The position numbers were made by a program, and so were the translations under genes. Positions 21,365-32,454 of a stretch of DNA of 64,000 nt are shown here, in pieces (the first letter of the stretch is position 1; each line of letters opens with the position of its first letter). The notes under the pieces were generated by a model. That model had not been told where the DNA came from and did no database searches. It saw only the letters and a list, made by a program, of their open reading frames with translations. Origin of the DNA: Devosia sp. A8/3-2 (lineage in GTDB: Bacteria; Pseudomonadota; Alphaproteobacteria; Rhizobiales; Devosiaceae); the NCBI GenBank assembly GCA_025452255.1, contig CP104974.1, positions 2,830,156 to 2,894,155 on the forward strand, read 5' to 3'.

Positions 21365-22527
21365 TCAAACAAGAGTAAGGCGAGCGCGCTGACGCTTCGG
21401 CGGCTTGATGGTCGGCGGCGAGAATGGTCTTGGCCGTTTGCGTGAACGCATCGGCCGATGCGGTCAGATCGAGCCGATTGGCGCTATCGAGCAGCGCCCG
21501 GTCTTCGGCGAGAATGACGCTTTCGCCATGCAGCGCGCCCAGGATCGCCCCAGCCATCACGCCGATTGAATCGGTATCGCGCCCCGAATTGATCCCGTCC
21601 TCGATCGACACGCGGAACGCCCCGTCATTGAGCAGGCAAAAGCCCAGCGCCAGCGGCAGCTCCTCAATCGCATTGAGCCGTGAAGGCCGATAGGCATCGG
21701 TCAGCCGCCCCACCCGCTCGGGGCGGTGGGTCACATCGTCCCCCATGGGCGAATATTTGGCGATTGCCGCATGGAACGCCTCGCACACCGCCGCATGGCT
21801 CGCCCCGGTGCCGCGCAGCTCGCGCGCAATCCGGGCAATCTCCACAATGGCGTTGCGCGTCCCGTCCTTGGCCACCGCAATTGCCGCGTCGACAATAGCA
21901 TCAATACCGGTTCCCGGCACGAATGCCGCCGCCACCGCAGCCGCCATCACCCCGGCCGCTTCCAGCCCAAAACTCTCCTGATGGCCCGCGGCAAAGGCAA
22001 TCGCCTCGTCATAGGCCGCCTTGGGATCAGCCGCATGCACCACGCCAATCGGCGCGATATACATAGCCGCCCCGCAATTGACCATATTTCCGATCCCGCC
22101 CTGCCGCGGATCGCACTGAACTCAGCTGATGCCGCTGGAAAATCCACTTTTCGGGATAAAATAGCCGGTCGATCAACATCGCCTCGCGCTGCAATTCCGG
22201 CACCCAGCGCGGCTTCCACGCGATTTCGCGCACCATGCCGTCCGCCATGTCCCGGGCATCCAGATGCCGCTCGGTATCGCCATAGATATCCATCAACGCC
22301 AGCGTCATCAGCGTGTCGTCGGTGACAATGCCGTCCCTGCGCACCTGATTGTTGCGCGCCTCGGGCGCCATATCCATCTTGTGCCAGCGCGTCTTGAGCG
22401 AGGTCACGCGGCCATAGCGCGCCCTGATATCGGCCGCAGACAGCTTCTCCACCGGCGCGCTGAGCGCATCGCCTGGGGCAATGCCGTGCAACATGGCGCG
22501 GACCCGGCCGCGAAGGGATTTCGTCAT
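21365..22527 (-). CDS. ADP-ribosylglycohydrolase-family enzyme, single domain, two frameshifts
   Basis: Restored length about 387 residues. N-terminus RVRAMLHGIAPGDALSAPVEK is the typical ARH opening, IVTDDTLMTLALMD holds the first metal motif and GINSGRDTDSIGVMAGAILGALHG the second. Breaks lie near 22090 and 21390. In the raw sequence the frame runs on into the next gene, but a TGA at 21367-21365 in the expected frame ends it 11 bases before the start of the second ARH gene. Tandem with it, apparently within a sugar-type ABC operon. Confidence 0.78.
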
Positions 22528-22543
22528 TTCAACCTCTACTATC

Positions 22544-22581
22544 GGGGGTACACCCCTCCAAACCTCCCCGTGAGGGGAGGT
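22544..22581. repeat. Short intergenic palindromes
   Basis: GGGGGT-AC-ACCCC (22544-22556) and ACCTCCCC with GGGGAGGT (22562-22581). Lies between the binding-protein gene and the first ARH gene and could attenuate transcription into the enzyme genes. Confidence 0.55.
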
Positions 22582-22630
22582 GCCGTCTTGTGTGCCGTCC
22601 GGGCCACTGAACCACCCGGACGCCCCGGAC

Positions 22631-24035
22631 CTACTTCAACACAGTCCGCGCATAGTCATTCAGCCGGGTCCCGCCCGCCGCTTCCCATTCCACGACATAG
22701 GTAGGCCACTGGTCCATCCCGGCTTCCCCGGAGATGAACTTGAAGACCCGGGCGCGATAAACGCTTTCGGTCGCATCCGGGTCCGCCGCATAATCAGCGG
22801 GGAACACGAAGGCATTGTCCGGCTTGAAATTGTCCGACACCTGCTGCAGCGAGGCCCGGGCGGCTTCGCTCATCCGGGGGTCGGCGGCGTCCAATTGGCG
22901 GAAGCAAAGAAGCGGGCGTACCGAGTCGCGATCTTGTCGGTCATCGTGTAGGTGTCGCCCGACTTGGTATATTCCTCGCCTTCAAAGCCGAGGCGGTCGA
23001 GCAATTGGCCTTCCGGGCTCGCCATGAAATCGAGCAGCGCCATCACCGTGTCCTTGTGCTCGGACAGCGAGGACATGGCAAAGCCGCGCGCTTCCTTGGA
23101 CACGTCGATGGCCTGATTGCCCTGCTCGGCCGGCCCCTTGGGCGGCGCCAGCAGCACCAGCTCGGTGTCCGGATGCACTGGCGCATCTTGCCGCCATAAA
23201 TGTCGATGACTTCCGCCGACGAGCCGAAGATCACGCCAGCCTTGCCGGTATAGAACTTGTCTTCCTTCACATCGAATTTCGACGTGATGTATTCCGGGTC
23301 AAACAGGCCCTTCTCCCGCAGCGAGGCATAGAAGGCGATCTTGTCCTTCTCTCGGCTGGTAATGCGGGCATTGACCCACTCGCCCGCCTCATTCTTGATC
23401 CAGCTCCCGGTCACCCCGAAGGCCCGGTTGAAGATGGAATCCAGCTCATTGGTATTGTCGGCCGTGGTCACGCCATAGGTATTGGCCACCCCGTCGCCGT
23501 CGAAATCACCGTCCTTGATGGCGGTGAACAGCGCGACATAATCCTCAACCGTCTGCGGCGCCGGTAGGCCTGACTTTTCCAGCCAATCCTTACGGATCAC
23601 CGGCTGCGGCATACGCGGCGGATAGACGTAGAGCAGGTAGGGATAATTGGCCAACCGCTCCACATTATGCGGATAAAGCGCCGCCTTCAGGTTCGGCGAT
23701 TTCTCGATCCAGGGCGTCAGATCTTCCAAAATCCCCTGCTCCACCATCTTGGCGTCGCCACCCCGGAAATAGATCAGGTCGGGAATATCGCCCGAGAGCA
23801 GCATGACGCTCAGCGCATCGGCATAGCCGGAGCTGGGCAGGTCAACGATCTGGATATCGATCTCGGTGCCCTTGGCCGCCATAGCCGCCTCGATCCGCTC
23901 GATATGCTTCACATCAGGCGGGTTGGTCGACACGAGATCCTTGCTGACCATCCGGATCACCACGGGCTCGGCAAATGCCGGCGCAATGGCAAAAGCCAAC
24001 GCAGTCGTCGCCAGCAACAGTTTCCTCATAAGCAT
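22631..24035 (-). CDS. Extracellular solute-binding protein, family 1 (Lpl/LipO-like), two frameshifts
   Basis: About 468 residues. Signal peptide MRKLLLATTALAFAIAPAFA cleaved before EPVVIRM; no lipobox Cys, so periplasmic. Family landmarks: YADALSVMLLSGDIPDLIYF, YPHNVERLANYPYLLYVYPP, VIRKDWLEKSGLPAPQTVEDY, GDFDGDGVANTYGV. Breaks at about 23176 (CAGGTG read as CAGTG) and 22885. AGGAGG lies 8 bases before the ATG. Relatives bind oligosaccharides or glycosides; the ligand here should be what the two downstream ARH-family enzymes act on. Confidence 0.88.
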
Positions 24036-24120
24036 TGCAGTCTCCTCCTAGTGTTTTTGGTTGTCACTCGGCCGCTTGCGCGGGATTTTGGTTGTGTCTC
24101 AGAAATTTCCCACGCACCAG

Positions 24121-24218
24121 GTCATTCCGGCGCAGGCCGGAATCCATGTCCGTGGCAAACCGCACCATCCAGCGCCGGGATGGCCTTCAGCATGGATTCC
24201 GGCCTGCGCCGGAATGAC
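24121..24218. repeat. 98-bp palindromic repeat with perfect 28-bp arms
   Basis: Positions 24121-24148 and 24191-24218 are exact reverse complements (GTCATTCCGGCGCAGGCCGG and onward). The loop is 42 bases. It sits between the permease stop and the binding-protein start in the same operon, where a strong hairpin may raise or protect part of the transcript. Confidence 0.85.
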
Positions 24219-24244
24219 ACCGTGGGTGATGGAAGCGCCGCGGA

Positions 24245-25147
24245 TCATCCCTTCAACGCCCCCGACATCGTCCCCTTGGTGAAAAACTTCAAAATCAGCG
24301 GGTAGATCACCGGGATCGGCACAATGGTCAGGATGATCATCCCGGCCTTCAGCGCCCGTAGGTCGATCTGGCTGGCTCCGGTGTAATTGTTGGCCGCGTC
24401 CACCCCGACAATGGCCAGCTTGTCCCCACCGATCACGAATTGCCGGAGCACCACCTGCAGTGGCCATTTGCCTTGGTCGGTGATGTAGATCATCGCCCGG
24501 AAAAACTCGTTCCAGTGGAACACGATGTAGAACAGGGTGATCGTCGCCAGTGCCGGCTTGGCCAGCGGCAGCACCACATACCAGAAGGTCTGGAACGCGT
24601 TGGAGCCGTCCAGCTCGGCAGCATCGAGCAATTCCTGCGGAATTTCCTCAAAGAACCGGATCAGGATGATCAGGTACCGAGCGTTGACCAGCTTGAAGAG
24701 GATCACCGACCAATAGCTGTCCAGCAGCCCCAGCCGCTTGTTGACGAAATAATCCGGGATAATGCCGGGATCGAACACGATAGTGACCAGCACCATGATG
24801 AACAATATCCGCCGCCCCGGCAGGCCGGGCCACGATAGCCCCTGTGCCATCAGCGCAGTGAAAATGATGTTGAGCAGCGTGCCCAGCCCGGTGATCAGGA
24901 TCGAATTGAGCAGCCCCGCCCGCACATTGGGGTGGTTGATCAACAGCGTCCACACATCGAACGATAGCCCGCGCGGCAGCACTTCCATGCCGCTCATCCC
25001 CGGCAGCCCGGCCGGATCGGACAGCGACACCGCCAGCAGATTCAGCAGCGGCTGCACCGTCACCACCACCAACAGCAGTAGTGTCGAAACGATGATCGCA
25101 TATTCCACGCGCTCGAGCGGGGTGCGGCGATTATTGGCGGCCATCAC
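24245..25147 (-). CDS. Carbohydrate ABC transporter permease, LplC/YtcP type
   Basis: 300 residues, intact, six hydrophobic segments. The ATPase-contact EAA loop is EEIPQELLDAAELDGSNAFQ, followed by TFWYVVLPLAKPALATI. N-terminal RTPLERVEYAIIVSTLLLLVVV is the first membrane helix. Its ATG overlaps the stop of the first permease (ATGA), so the two are coupled. Together they form the channel for the solute-binding protein encoded next. Confidence 0.93.
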   Translation of the reverse strand: MMAANNRRTPLERVEYAIIVSTLLLLVVVTVQPLLNLLAVSLSDPAGLPGMSGMEVLPRGLSFDVWTLLINHPNVRAGLLNSILITGLGTLLNIIFTALMAQGLSWPGLPGRRILFIMVLVTIVFDPGIIPDYFVNKRLGLLDSYWSVILFKLVNARYLIILIRFFEEIPQELLDAAELDGSNAFQTFWYVVLPLAKPALATITLFYIVFHWNEFFRAMIYITDQGKWPLQVVLRQFVIGGDKLAIVGVDAANNYTGASQIDLRALKAGMIILTIVPIPVIYPLILKFFTKGTMSGALKG

Positions 25148-26156
25148 CAGACTCCCTTGCCGGTCAGTCGTTTGGAAAAGAGGTGCGCCAGCAGGATCAG
25201 CAACATGCCCAGCACGGCCTTGAACAAGCCCGCCGCCGTCGCCAGCGAGTATTCACCGGTCTGCAAACCGATGCGGTAGACATAGGTATCAACGATATCG
25301 ATCTGGCTGCGCACCACGTCGTTGGAGAAGTTGATCACCCGGTTGAGGTCGGCGCTCAGGAACATGCCGGCATTCAGAATGAACAGCGTGGCAATGGTCG
25401 GCACGATCCCCGGAATGGTCACGTAGAGGATTTTCTGCCAGCGATTGGCCCCGTCCATTTCCGCCGCGTCATACAGCGCCTGATCGATGGCGATGATGGC
25501 CGCCAGATACAGCAGGCTGTCCCACCCCGCCGAGCGCCACATTTCCGAAAACACCAGCACCCAGCGGATCGCGCCGGTATCGGTCATGTAGGATTTCGGC
25601 TGCCCGCCGAAGAAGCCGGTAATGTCGTTGACCACGCCGTCGCTCGGCGACAGTGCCACGATGAACACGCCCGCGATCACCACCCAGCTCAAAAAATGCG
25701 GCAGATACACTGCCGACTGGATGAACTTGCGCAGCGAGCCGCTCCGCACTTCATTCAGCATCAGCGCCACCACGATCGGCACCGGAAACACGAACAGCAT
25801 TTTCATGCCGGAAATGATCAGCGTGTTGACCAGAACCTGCCAGAACACCGGCGAGGTGAACAGCACTGGAAGTGCTTCAGCCCCACCCAGATATTGGGCG
25901 GAATGATCCGCACCTGTTCAAACGCGATCTTGGCTTCCCAGATCGGCAGATAGTGAAACAGCACGAAGAAAATGATGCCCGGCGCCATCATCGCGTAATA
26001 GGGCCACCATTGCCGCACTTTCGCGCTGAAACTGCCCGTCGATGCTAACAGTCTGTTAGCCGAATCCGCACTCGCGTTACCGGTGGCGGCACTGTCGGCG
26101 GGAACGTTCCCATTCCCAGATATAGCTACGTGTTGCTGCCTTGGCTTCGCAACCAT
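25144..26156 (-). CDS. ABC transporter permease, LplB/YteP type, one frameshift
   Basis: Restored length about 337 residues. A 40-residue polar N-terminal tail precedes the first helix (YYAMMAPGIIFFVLFHYLPIW, the LplB hallmark). Then NTLIISGMKMLFVFPVPIVVALMLNE and the EAA loop DQALYDAAEMDGANRWQKILYVTIPG. One G is missing near 25866 (CAGGTG read as CAGTG). ATG at 26156 has GGGAGG upstream. The 5' coding region contains the palindrome GGGAACGTTCCC at 26100-26111. Confidence 0.9.
26100..26111. promoter_or_regulatory. Perfect palindrome GGGAACGTTCCC, candidate LacI-family operator
   Basis: A 12-bp perfect palindrome with the central CpG typical of LacI-family sites. It lies about 45 bases inside the first permease gene and 58 bases past the regulator stop. 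A near-identical site, GGGAACGTTACC, lies in front of the regulator gene at 27279-27290. Confidence 0.5.
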
Positions 26157-26168
26157 CGTTAGTCCTCC

Positions 26169-27214
26169 CTACCCCACCGCAACGCGTTTGGGGTTCGGCA
26201 CCGACAGATCGGCGAGTGAACCTCGCTCTATCAGCCGGCACGGCATATAGATTCGGCCGTGTTCTGGCCGGTGTTCGATTTCGTCGAAAAGCTGCTCCAC
26301 CGCCCGCACGCCGATTTCCCGGCCGGGCTTCGCAATCGTGGTCAGCCCCGGCCGTGCAAATTCGCCCGACGGAATGCCGTCAAAACCAATGATCGACACA
26401 TCGGCAGGGCAATTCAGCCCCGCCTCCCGCACCGCCATCATGGCGCCCAGCGCCATCATATCATTGGCTGCAAATACACAAACGTGCCCGACATGCGGCC
26501 GCTCCAGCAGTCGCCGCATCGCTCGGCGCCCGCCCTCGACGGTATATTCTGCCGTCTTCCATGGCCAATATGCCGTGGTCGATATCACGCTCCACGCAAT
26601 GCTCATGCACCGCTCGCAGAAACCGTGCCCGCGCCAGTCGTGACTTGGGGCCGACGATAAAGCTTGGTGCAGAATGTCCTTTTGAAACAAGGTGATCCAT
26701 CCCTAGACGGACAGCTCGGGTGATGTCGGAACCGACGCTCGAAATATCGGCAAAGCGCTCGGCGCTCGATCCGATGAACACGAATGGCAGCCCAAAACGA
26801 TGGTGATCGTCGAAATTGTCGGCCACCGGATTGATGATCGCGCCATCCACCCGCGCCCGCCGCAGCGTGCCAATATGCGTGGCTTCCTTGGCCGCATCCC
26901 AGTCCGACGAGAACACCAAAAGCGAGGCGCCACTCTCCGCCGCCCGGTCCTGCGCGCCACGCGCAACCTCGCCCCAGAACGGATTGGTGATGTCGGGAAT
27001 GACCAGCCCCAGCATGCCCGAACGGCCCGATCGCATCCCCACCGCCGGTGGTTGCGCTCATAGCCCGTCGCCGCCGCCGCGGCAAAACCCGCTCGCGCGT
27101 CTCGTCATTGATATTGCCCGAGCCGGCAAGCGCACGCGCCGCCGTGCTCTTGGACACGCCAGCGCGTTCTGCCACATCAATGATGGTCGGCCGACGATTG
27201 CGGCTGCTGTTCAT
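26169..27214 (-). CDS. LacI-family transcriptional regulator, about three frameshifts
   Basis: Restored length about 348 residues. N-terminal helix-turn-helix TIIDVAERAGVSKSTAARALAGSGNI, the hinge region ERVLAAAAATGY restored, then a periplasmic-binding-like sensor domain: GMLGLVIPDITNPFWGEVARGA, FAANDMMALGAM, DVSIIGFDGIPSGEFARPGLTTI. Breaks occur near 27080, 27045 and 26552. It is the first gene of the operon, ending 12 bases before the first permease. Ligand probably the imported glycoside or a metabolite of it. Confidence 0.87.
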
Positions 27215-27278
27215 AAACCCATCCCCACAACGCGCTCCAGAGGAGCAAACGGCTCTTAAACCGACCGTCTCGCGTTAT

Positions 27279-27310
27279 GGGAACGTTACCGCGAATCCAA
27301 AACAAGTCAA
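27279..27310 (-). promoter_or_regulatory. Promoter and operator of the LacI-led operon
   Basis: On the minus strand, TTGACT (27310-27305) and TAACGT (27288-27283) are 16 bases apart and resemble -35 and -10 elements. The candidate operator GGTAACGTTCCC (27290-27279) overlaps the -10 element, as expected for autorepression. The regulator ATG is 65 bases downstream. Confidence 0.5.
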
Positions 27311-27513
27311 TTACTTTGTGTCGCTGCGCAGGGCCGACGACCAAAACGCAATCAAAATCAAAACCTTACCGCATGTGCAAAACCACGCCCGCTGGTTGGC
27401 AGATTGCAGCGCATCAGACTCGCGGGCACCTTCCCACCTCCGATCACAACAAAATTCTCGGCAATTTCACCCAAGCCCATGATTTCGTCGCACCCATCAT
27501 CCAAGGATTGCCG

Positions 27514-28516
27514 ATGATGTTCCGCAGCCTCCTCCTCGCCTCTTCAATGCTCCTCACCACACCCGTCTTCGCGCAGGACGCAGCGCCCTCGCGCACGCTG
27601 ACCGAAGTGCTGGAGGACGCCGAACGGTTAGAGCCACTGGAAACCGTAATCGTCTCGCAGAATGGCGAAATCATCGCCGAGCGGGGCTATGGCGGCCACC
27701 GCCTGGACGCCCCGACCAACATAAAATCGGCTTCAAAAACAATCATTTCCGCCCTGATCGGCATCGCCATCGACAAGGGCATTCTCGAAAGCACCGACCA
27801 GAAGATCGCACCAATCCTGCACGATGACCTGCCCTCCAATGCCGATCCGCGCATCGAGGACATCACCATCGGCGACCTGCTGACCATGCGGGCTGGCCTC
27901 GAACCCACCTCGGGCGTCAACTACGGCCGCTGGGTCGCCAGCGACAATTGGGTCCGCGCCGCCCTCACCCGCCTCTTTGTCGACGATCCCGGCGCCGGCA
28001 TGCTCTACTCCACCGGCTCCAGCCACCTGCTGTCAGCCATCCTCACCCAGCAAACCGGCCGCTCCACCTCGGCAAACGCCCGCGAATGGCTCGGCCCCAT
28101 CCCCGGCTTCGCCATCACCAGCTGGGAACGTGACCCACAAGGCATCTATCTGGGCGGCAACCAGATGGCCATGACCCCATATTCGCTCCTCGCCTTCGGC
28201 GAATTATGCCGCAATGGCGGCCTCGCCCCCGATGGCACACGCGTCATCTCGCAAGCCCGGATCGACCAATCTCGGTCCCCGCATACGCGCTCCATTCGCA
28301 CCGGCGACAGCTATGGTTATGGCTGGTTCTTGCGTAATATCGGTGGTGAAGACACCCGCTTTGCTCGGGGTTTTGGCGGCCAGATGCTCTACATCGTGCC
28401 TGCGCTGGACCTGACCGTCGTGATGACCTCAGACAGAAACCACCGGTGCCGCAAACACCGGCCACCGCGACGACCTACACAACCTGCTGGCCGAAATCAT
28501 CGCCACTATCCGCTAG
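27514..28516 (+). CDS. Serine hydrolase of the beta-lactamase class C / 6-aminohexanoate-dimer hydrolase group, one frameshift
   Basis: About 333 residues. Signal peptide MMFRSLLLASSMLLTTPVFAQ, so periplasmic. Catalytic SxxK as SASKTIIS near residue 73, second motif YSTGSSH near 168, and a late RGFGGQML region where the third motif (HxG type) is expected. Stop restored at 28516 after an extra A near 28438; the end then reads GAANTGHRDDLHNLLAEII. It is divergent from the LacI operon with a 299-base gap. Physiological substrate unknown; esterase or amidase activity is most likely. Confidence 0.82.
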
Positions 28517-28520
28517 GTCG

Positions 28521-28703
28521 CTACTCGTCCTCGCCCCGCTTATGGGCATCGGTCCGCTTATCCGCCAGCGCCTTCTCGGCCTCAGCCAAAGTCTTCTCAG
28601 CCTTGGTCCGCCCAAACTTGACGCGGTTCTCCGCCGCCAGCGCCTCTTTGCCAGCCCGGGCCTTGGCCTTACGCGCCTTGGACAGCGAAATAATCTCAGC
28701 CAT
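28521..28703 (-). CDS. DUF4169 family small protein
   Basis: 60 residues, intact, highly charged, with no membrane segment. MAEIISLSKARKAKARAGKE and RVKFGRTKAEKTLAEAEKALADK match the DUF4169 pattern of alphaproteobacteria. Role unknown. It starts 2 bases downstream of the GNAT gene stop, so it is probably cotranscribed with that gene and pyrG. Confidence 0.8.
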   Translation of the reverse strand: MAEIISLSKARKAKARAGKEALAAENRVKFGRTKAEKTLAEAEKALADKRTDAHKRGEDE

Positions 28704-28705
28704 GT

Positions 28706-29208
28706 CTAGCTCGCCTCCGGACGGGTCAGCCGAAGATAAACACTGTGGCACCATTCGTCACCCAATAGGAACGTATTCCGCGCCCGACCGGTCTCGATAA
28801 ACCCCAGCTTACCCAGCACGCTCAGCGACGCCGCATTGCGCGGATCAACATCAGCATCCAGATGCGTCGCCGCCGTATCGGCAAAGGCATAGGCAATAAA
28901 CGCCCGCGATGCCTCGGTCGCGAGCCCGCGCCCCCAACAGTCCCGGCGCAACATGAAACCGAAATCGGGCAGCCGCCCTGCTCCAACCGTGCCGATGGCC
29001 TTGCCATCCAGCACCATGATGAAGTCCTCGCCGCCATTGGCCGTGCGCTCAAGCATCTTATCGAGCCAGCGCCTCGTCACCTCGCGGTCGGCATGCGGCA
29101 ATGTCGACCAATACCGCATCGCCTGCGGGTCCGACATGATGGCGAACATCGCCTCCAGGTCGCTCGCGAGCGGCCGCCGCAACAGCAGCCGCTCACTGCG
29201 TAATTCCA

Positions 29209-29209
<1 letters not shown>
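28706..29209 (-). CDS. GNAT family N-acetyltransferase
   Basis: 167 residues, intact, RimJ/RimL-like. Opening MELRSERLLLRRPLASDLEAMF, acetyl-CoA binding motif A region FMLRRDCWGRGLATEASRAF, and the late DVDPRNAASLSVLGKLGFIETG. The acceptor may be a protein N-terminus or a small molecule. Its ATG overlaps the pyrG stop (TGATG), so translation is coupled to CTP synthase. Confidence 0.85.
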
Positions 29210-30845
<1,636 letters not shown>

Positions 30846-30904
30846 TTAATCACATCGTCAGTCGATTCTGTAGAGCCCGCGTGCGGCTCTACACAAAAGA
30901 AGAA

Positions 30905-30922
30905 GGGGATGTTTCCATCCCC
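30905..30922 (-). terminator. Rho-independent terminator of secG
   Basis: GGGGATG (30905-30911) pairs with CATCCCC (30916-30922). On the minus strand it is followed by TTCTTCTTTTG. Lies about 25 bases after the secG stop. Confidence 0.75.
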
Positions 30923-30946
30923 CTCTGCCGTTACGCCTTGCGGCGG

Positions 30947-31465
30947 TTAGTTGGTCGCCGGAGCGGCCGGTGTTTGCGTCGGCGTCTCCGCCGGAGTCTG
31001 CGGCACCGGCAGGTCGCTATTAGCAGCCGGAGCAGTCGTCGTGGTGGTGTCGGTGGCCGGGGCCATCGTGCCGATATCTCGGGTCACCGGGTCGGCGCCA
31101 GCCGGGGCTGTCGGGTCGGTCGCCGGAACCGGCAGATCAGTCGTGGTGCCGCCCTGCAGCGAATTGAGTGCATCAAGCACGCTGGTCGGCGCGGCTCGGT
31201 CGGTGCCCTGCACGGCGCGCTCGAGAATGCCCGAAGTGCCGCGATCCAGTTCGCTGAGAACGGTCAGCCCGATCGCCGTGGCAAAAAACAGCGTCGCCAG
31301 AATCGCCGTGGTCCGGGTCAAAAGATTGGCCGAGCCGCGGGCGGTCATAAAGCCGCCGCTGCCACCGCCAATGCCCAGCGCACCGCCCTCAGAGCGCTGC
31401 AGCAGGATCACCGCGATCAGCGCCGGGACGATCAGCAGATAGGCAACAATCAGGACGTTCGCCAT
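30947..31465 (-). CDS. secG: Preprotein translocase subunit SecG
   Basis: 172 residues, intact. Part of the SecYEG channel. Two transmembrane helices (VLIVAYLLIVPALIAVILLQ and the one near residues 53-70) with the conserved LLQRSEGGALGIGGGSGGFM between them. The ~90-residue C-terminal tail is rich in Pro, Thr and Ala, as is common in alphaproteobacterial SecG. tpiA lies upstream on the same strand, as in many relatives. Confidence 0.92.
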   Translation of the reverse strand: MANVLIVAYLLIVPALIAVILLQRSEGGALGIGGGSGGFMTARGSANLLTRTTAILATLFFATAIGLTVLSELDRGTSGILERAVQGTDRAAPTSVLDALNSLQGGTTTDLPVPATDPTAPAGADPVTRDIGTMAPATDTTTTTAPAANSDLPVPQTPAETPTQTPAAPATN

Positions 31466-31575
31466 CGGGTCTCAGTTTCAGGTCGTGTCAAAAGATGGCG
31501 CGTCTTACACGCCTCGTGCCGCAATTGCCAGAGGCCGGGCGGAATTTCCAGCCGGCCTCTGCCGCCTCGCGCTTA

Positions 31576-32332
31576 TTATACGCCCGAGATAATGGTGTAG
31601 AAGTCCTTTGCCAAGAGGCTGGCACCCCCGACAAGCCCGCCATTGACGTTTTCAATGGACAAAATCTCACGCGCATTTTGCGGCTTGAGCGAACCACCGT
31701 AAAGGATGCGGATGGCAGCGCCCTTGTCGCCGAACCGGTCGACCGGGATGGTGCAGAATACGATTGTGCATCTGCGCAATCTCTTCGCCCGTCGGTGTGC
31801 GGCCGGTGCCGATGGCCCAGACCGGCTCATAGGCGACGATCACCTCGTGTTGACCGGCATGGTCGGGAATCGAGCCGGCGAGTTGGGTGGCGACCACAGT
31901 TTCGGCTTTGCCACTATCGCGCTCGGCTTCGGTTTCCCCGACGCAGATGATCGGATTGAGCCCCGCTCCCATGGCCGCTTCAGCCTTGGCACGCACGACA
32001 GCATCGGTTTCGCCATAAGCGGCACGGCGCTCGGAATGCCCGACAATCACATATTGCGCGCCTGCGTCGGCCAGCATTCCGGCCCCGATATCCCTGGTAT
32101 GGGCGCCGGACGCAGCGGCATGGCAATCCTGCCCGCCGGCCAGAATTCCGCTGCTGGCACCCTGCCGGGCCACGGCCGCCAAAATCGTTGCAGGTGGACA
32201 AATGACCACGACGGCGCGGGGCGCTTCACCGGTCGTCAGCATGTCGGCCAGACTCTGGAGCTCGTCCAGCGAAGCGCGAATGCCGTTCATTTTCCAGTTG
32301 CCTGCGATCAGCGGCGTCAATGTCGTTGTCAC
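31576..32332 (-). CDS. tpiA: Triosephosphate isomerase, one frameshift
   Basis: About 252 residues. Interconverts dihydroxyacetone phosphate and glyceraldehyde 3-phosphate. Substrate Lys in AGNWKMNG, catalytic His in VGHSERRA, catalytic Glu in [15 protein letters not shown], and the phosphate loop ILYGGSL are all present. A break lies near 31775. Start GTG at 32332 chosen because GGAG precedes it by 8 bases. Divergent from ppiD across a 122-base gap. Confidence 0.93.
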
Positions 32333-32454
32333 TCTTAATACTCCTGCCTCTTGCACCAGAGCGGGCTTTGCCCTAACCCCGAACGTCAAATTGGATTACT
32401 AGTGCCCACCCGCTGCTGCGGTAAAGCCTAGATACGCGTTATGGAACGTCTGAC

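Noticed and set aside
21201-22085. One continuous ADP-ribosylglycohydrolase reading from the first gene into the second
   Set aside because: The joined frame includes the start of a second complete ARH domain. A TGA in the expected frame and a separate ATG lie between them, so two genes are more likely.
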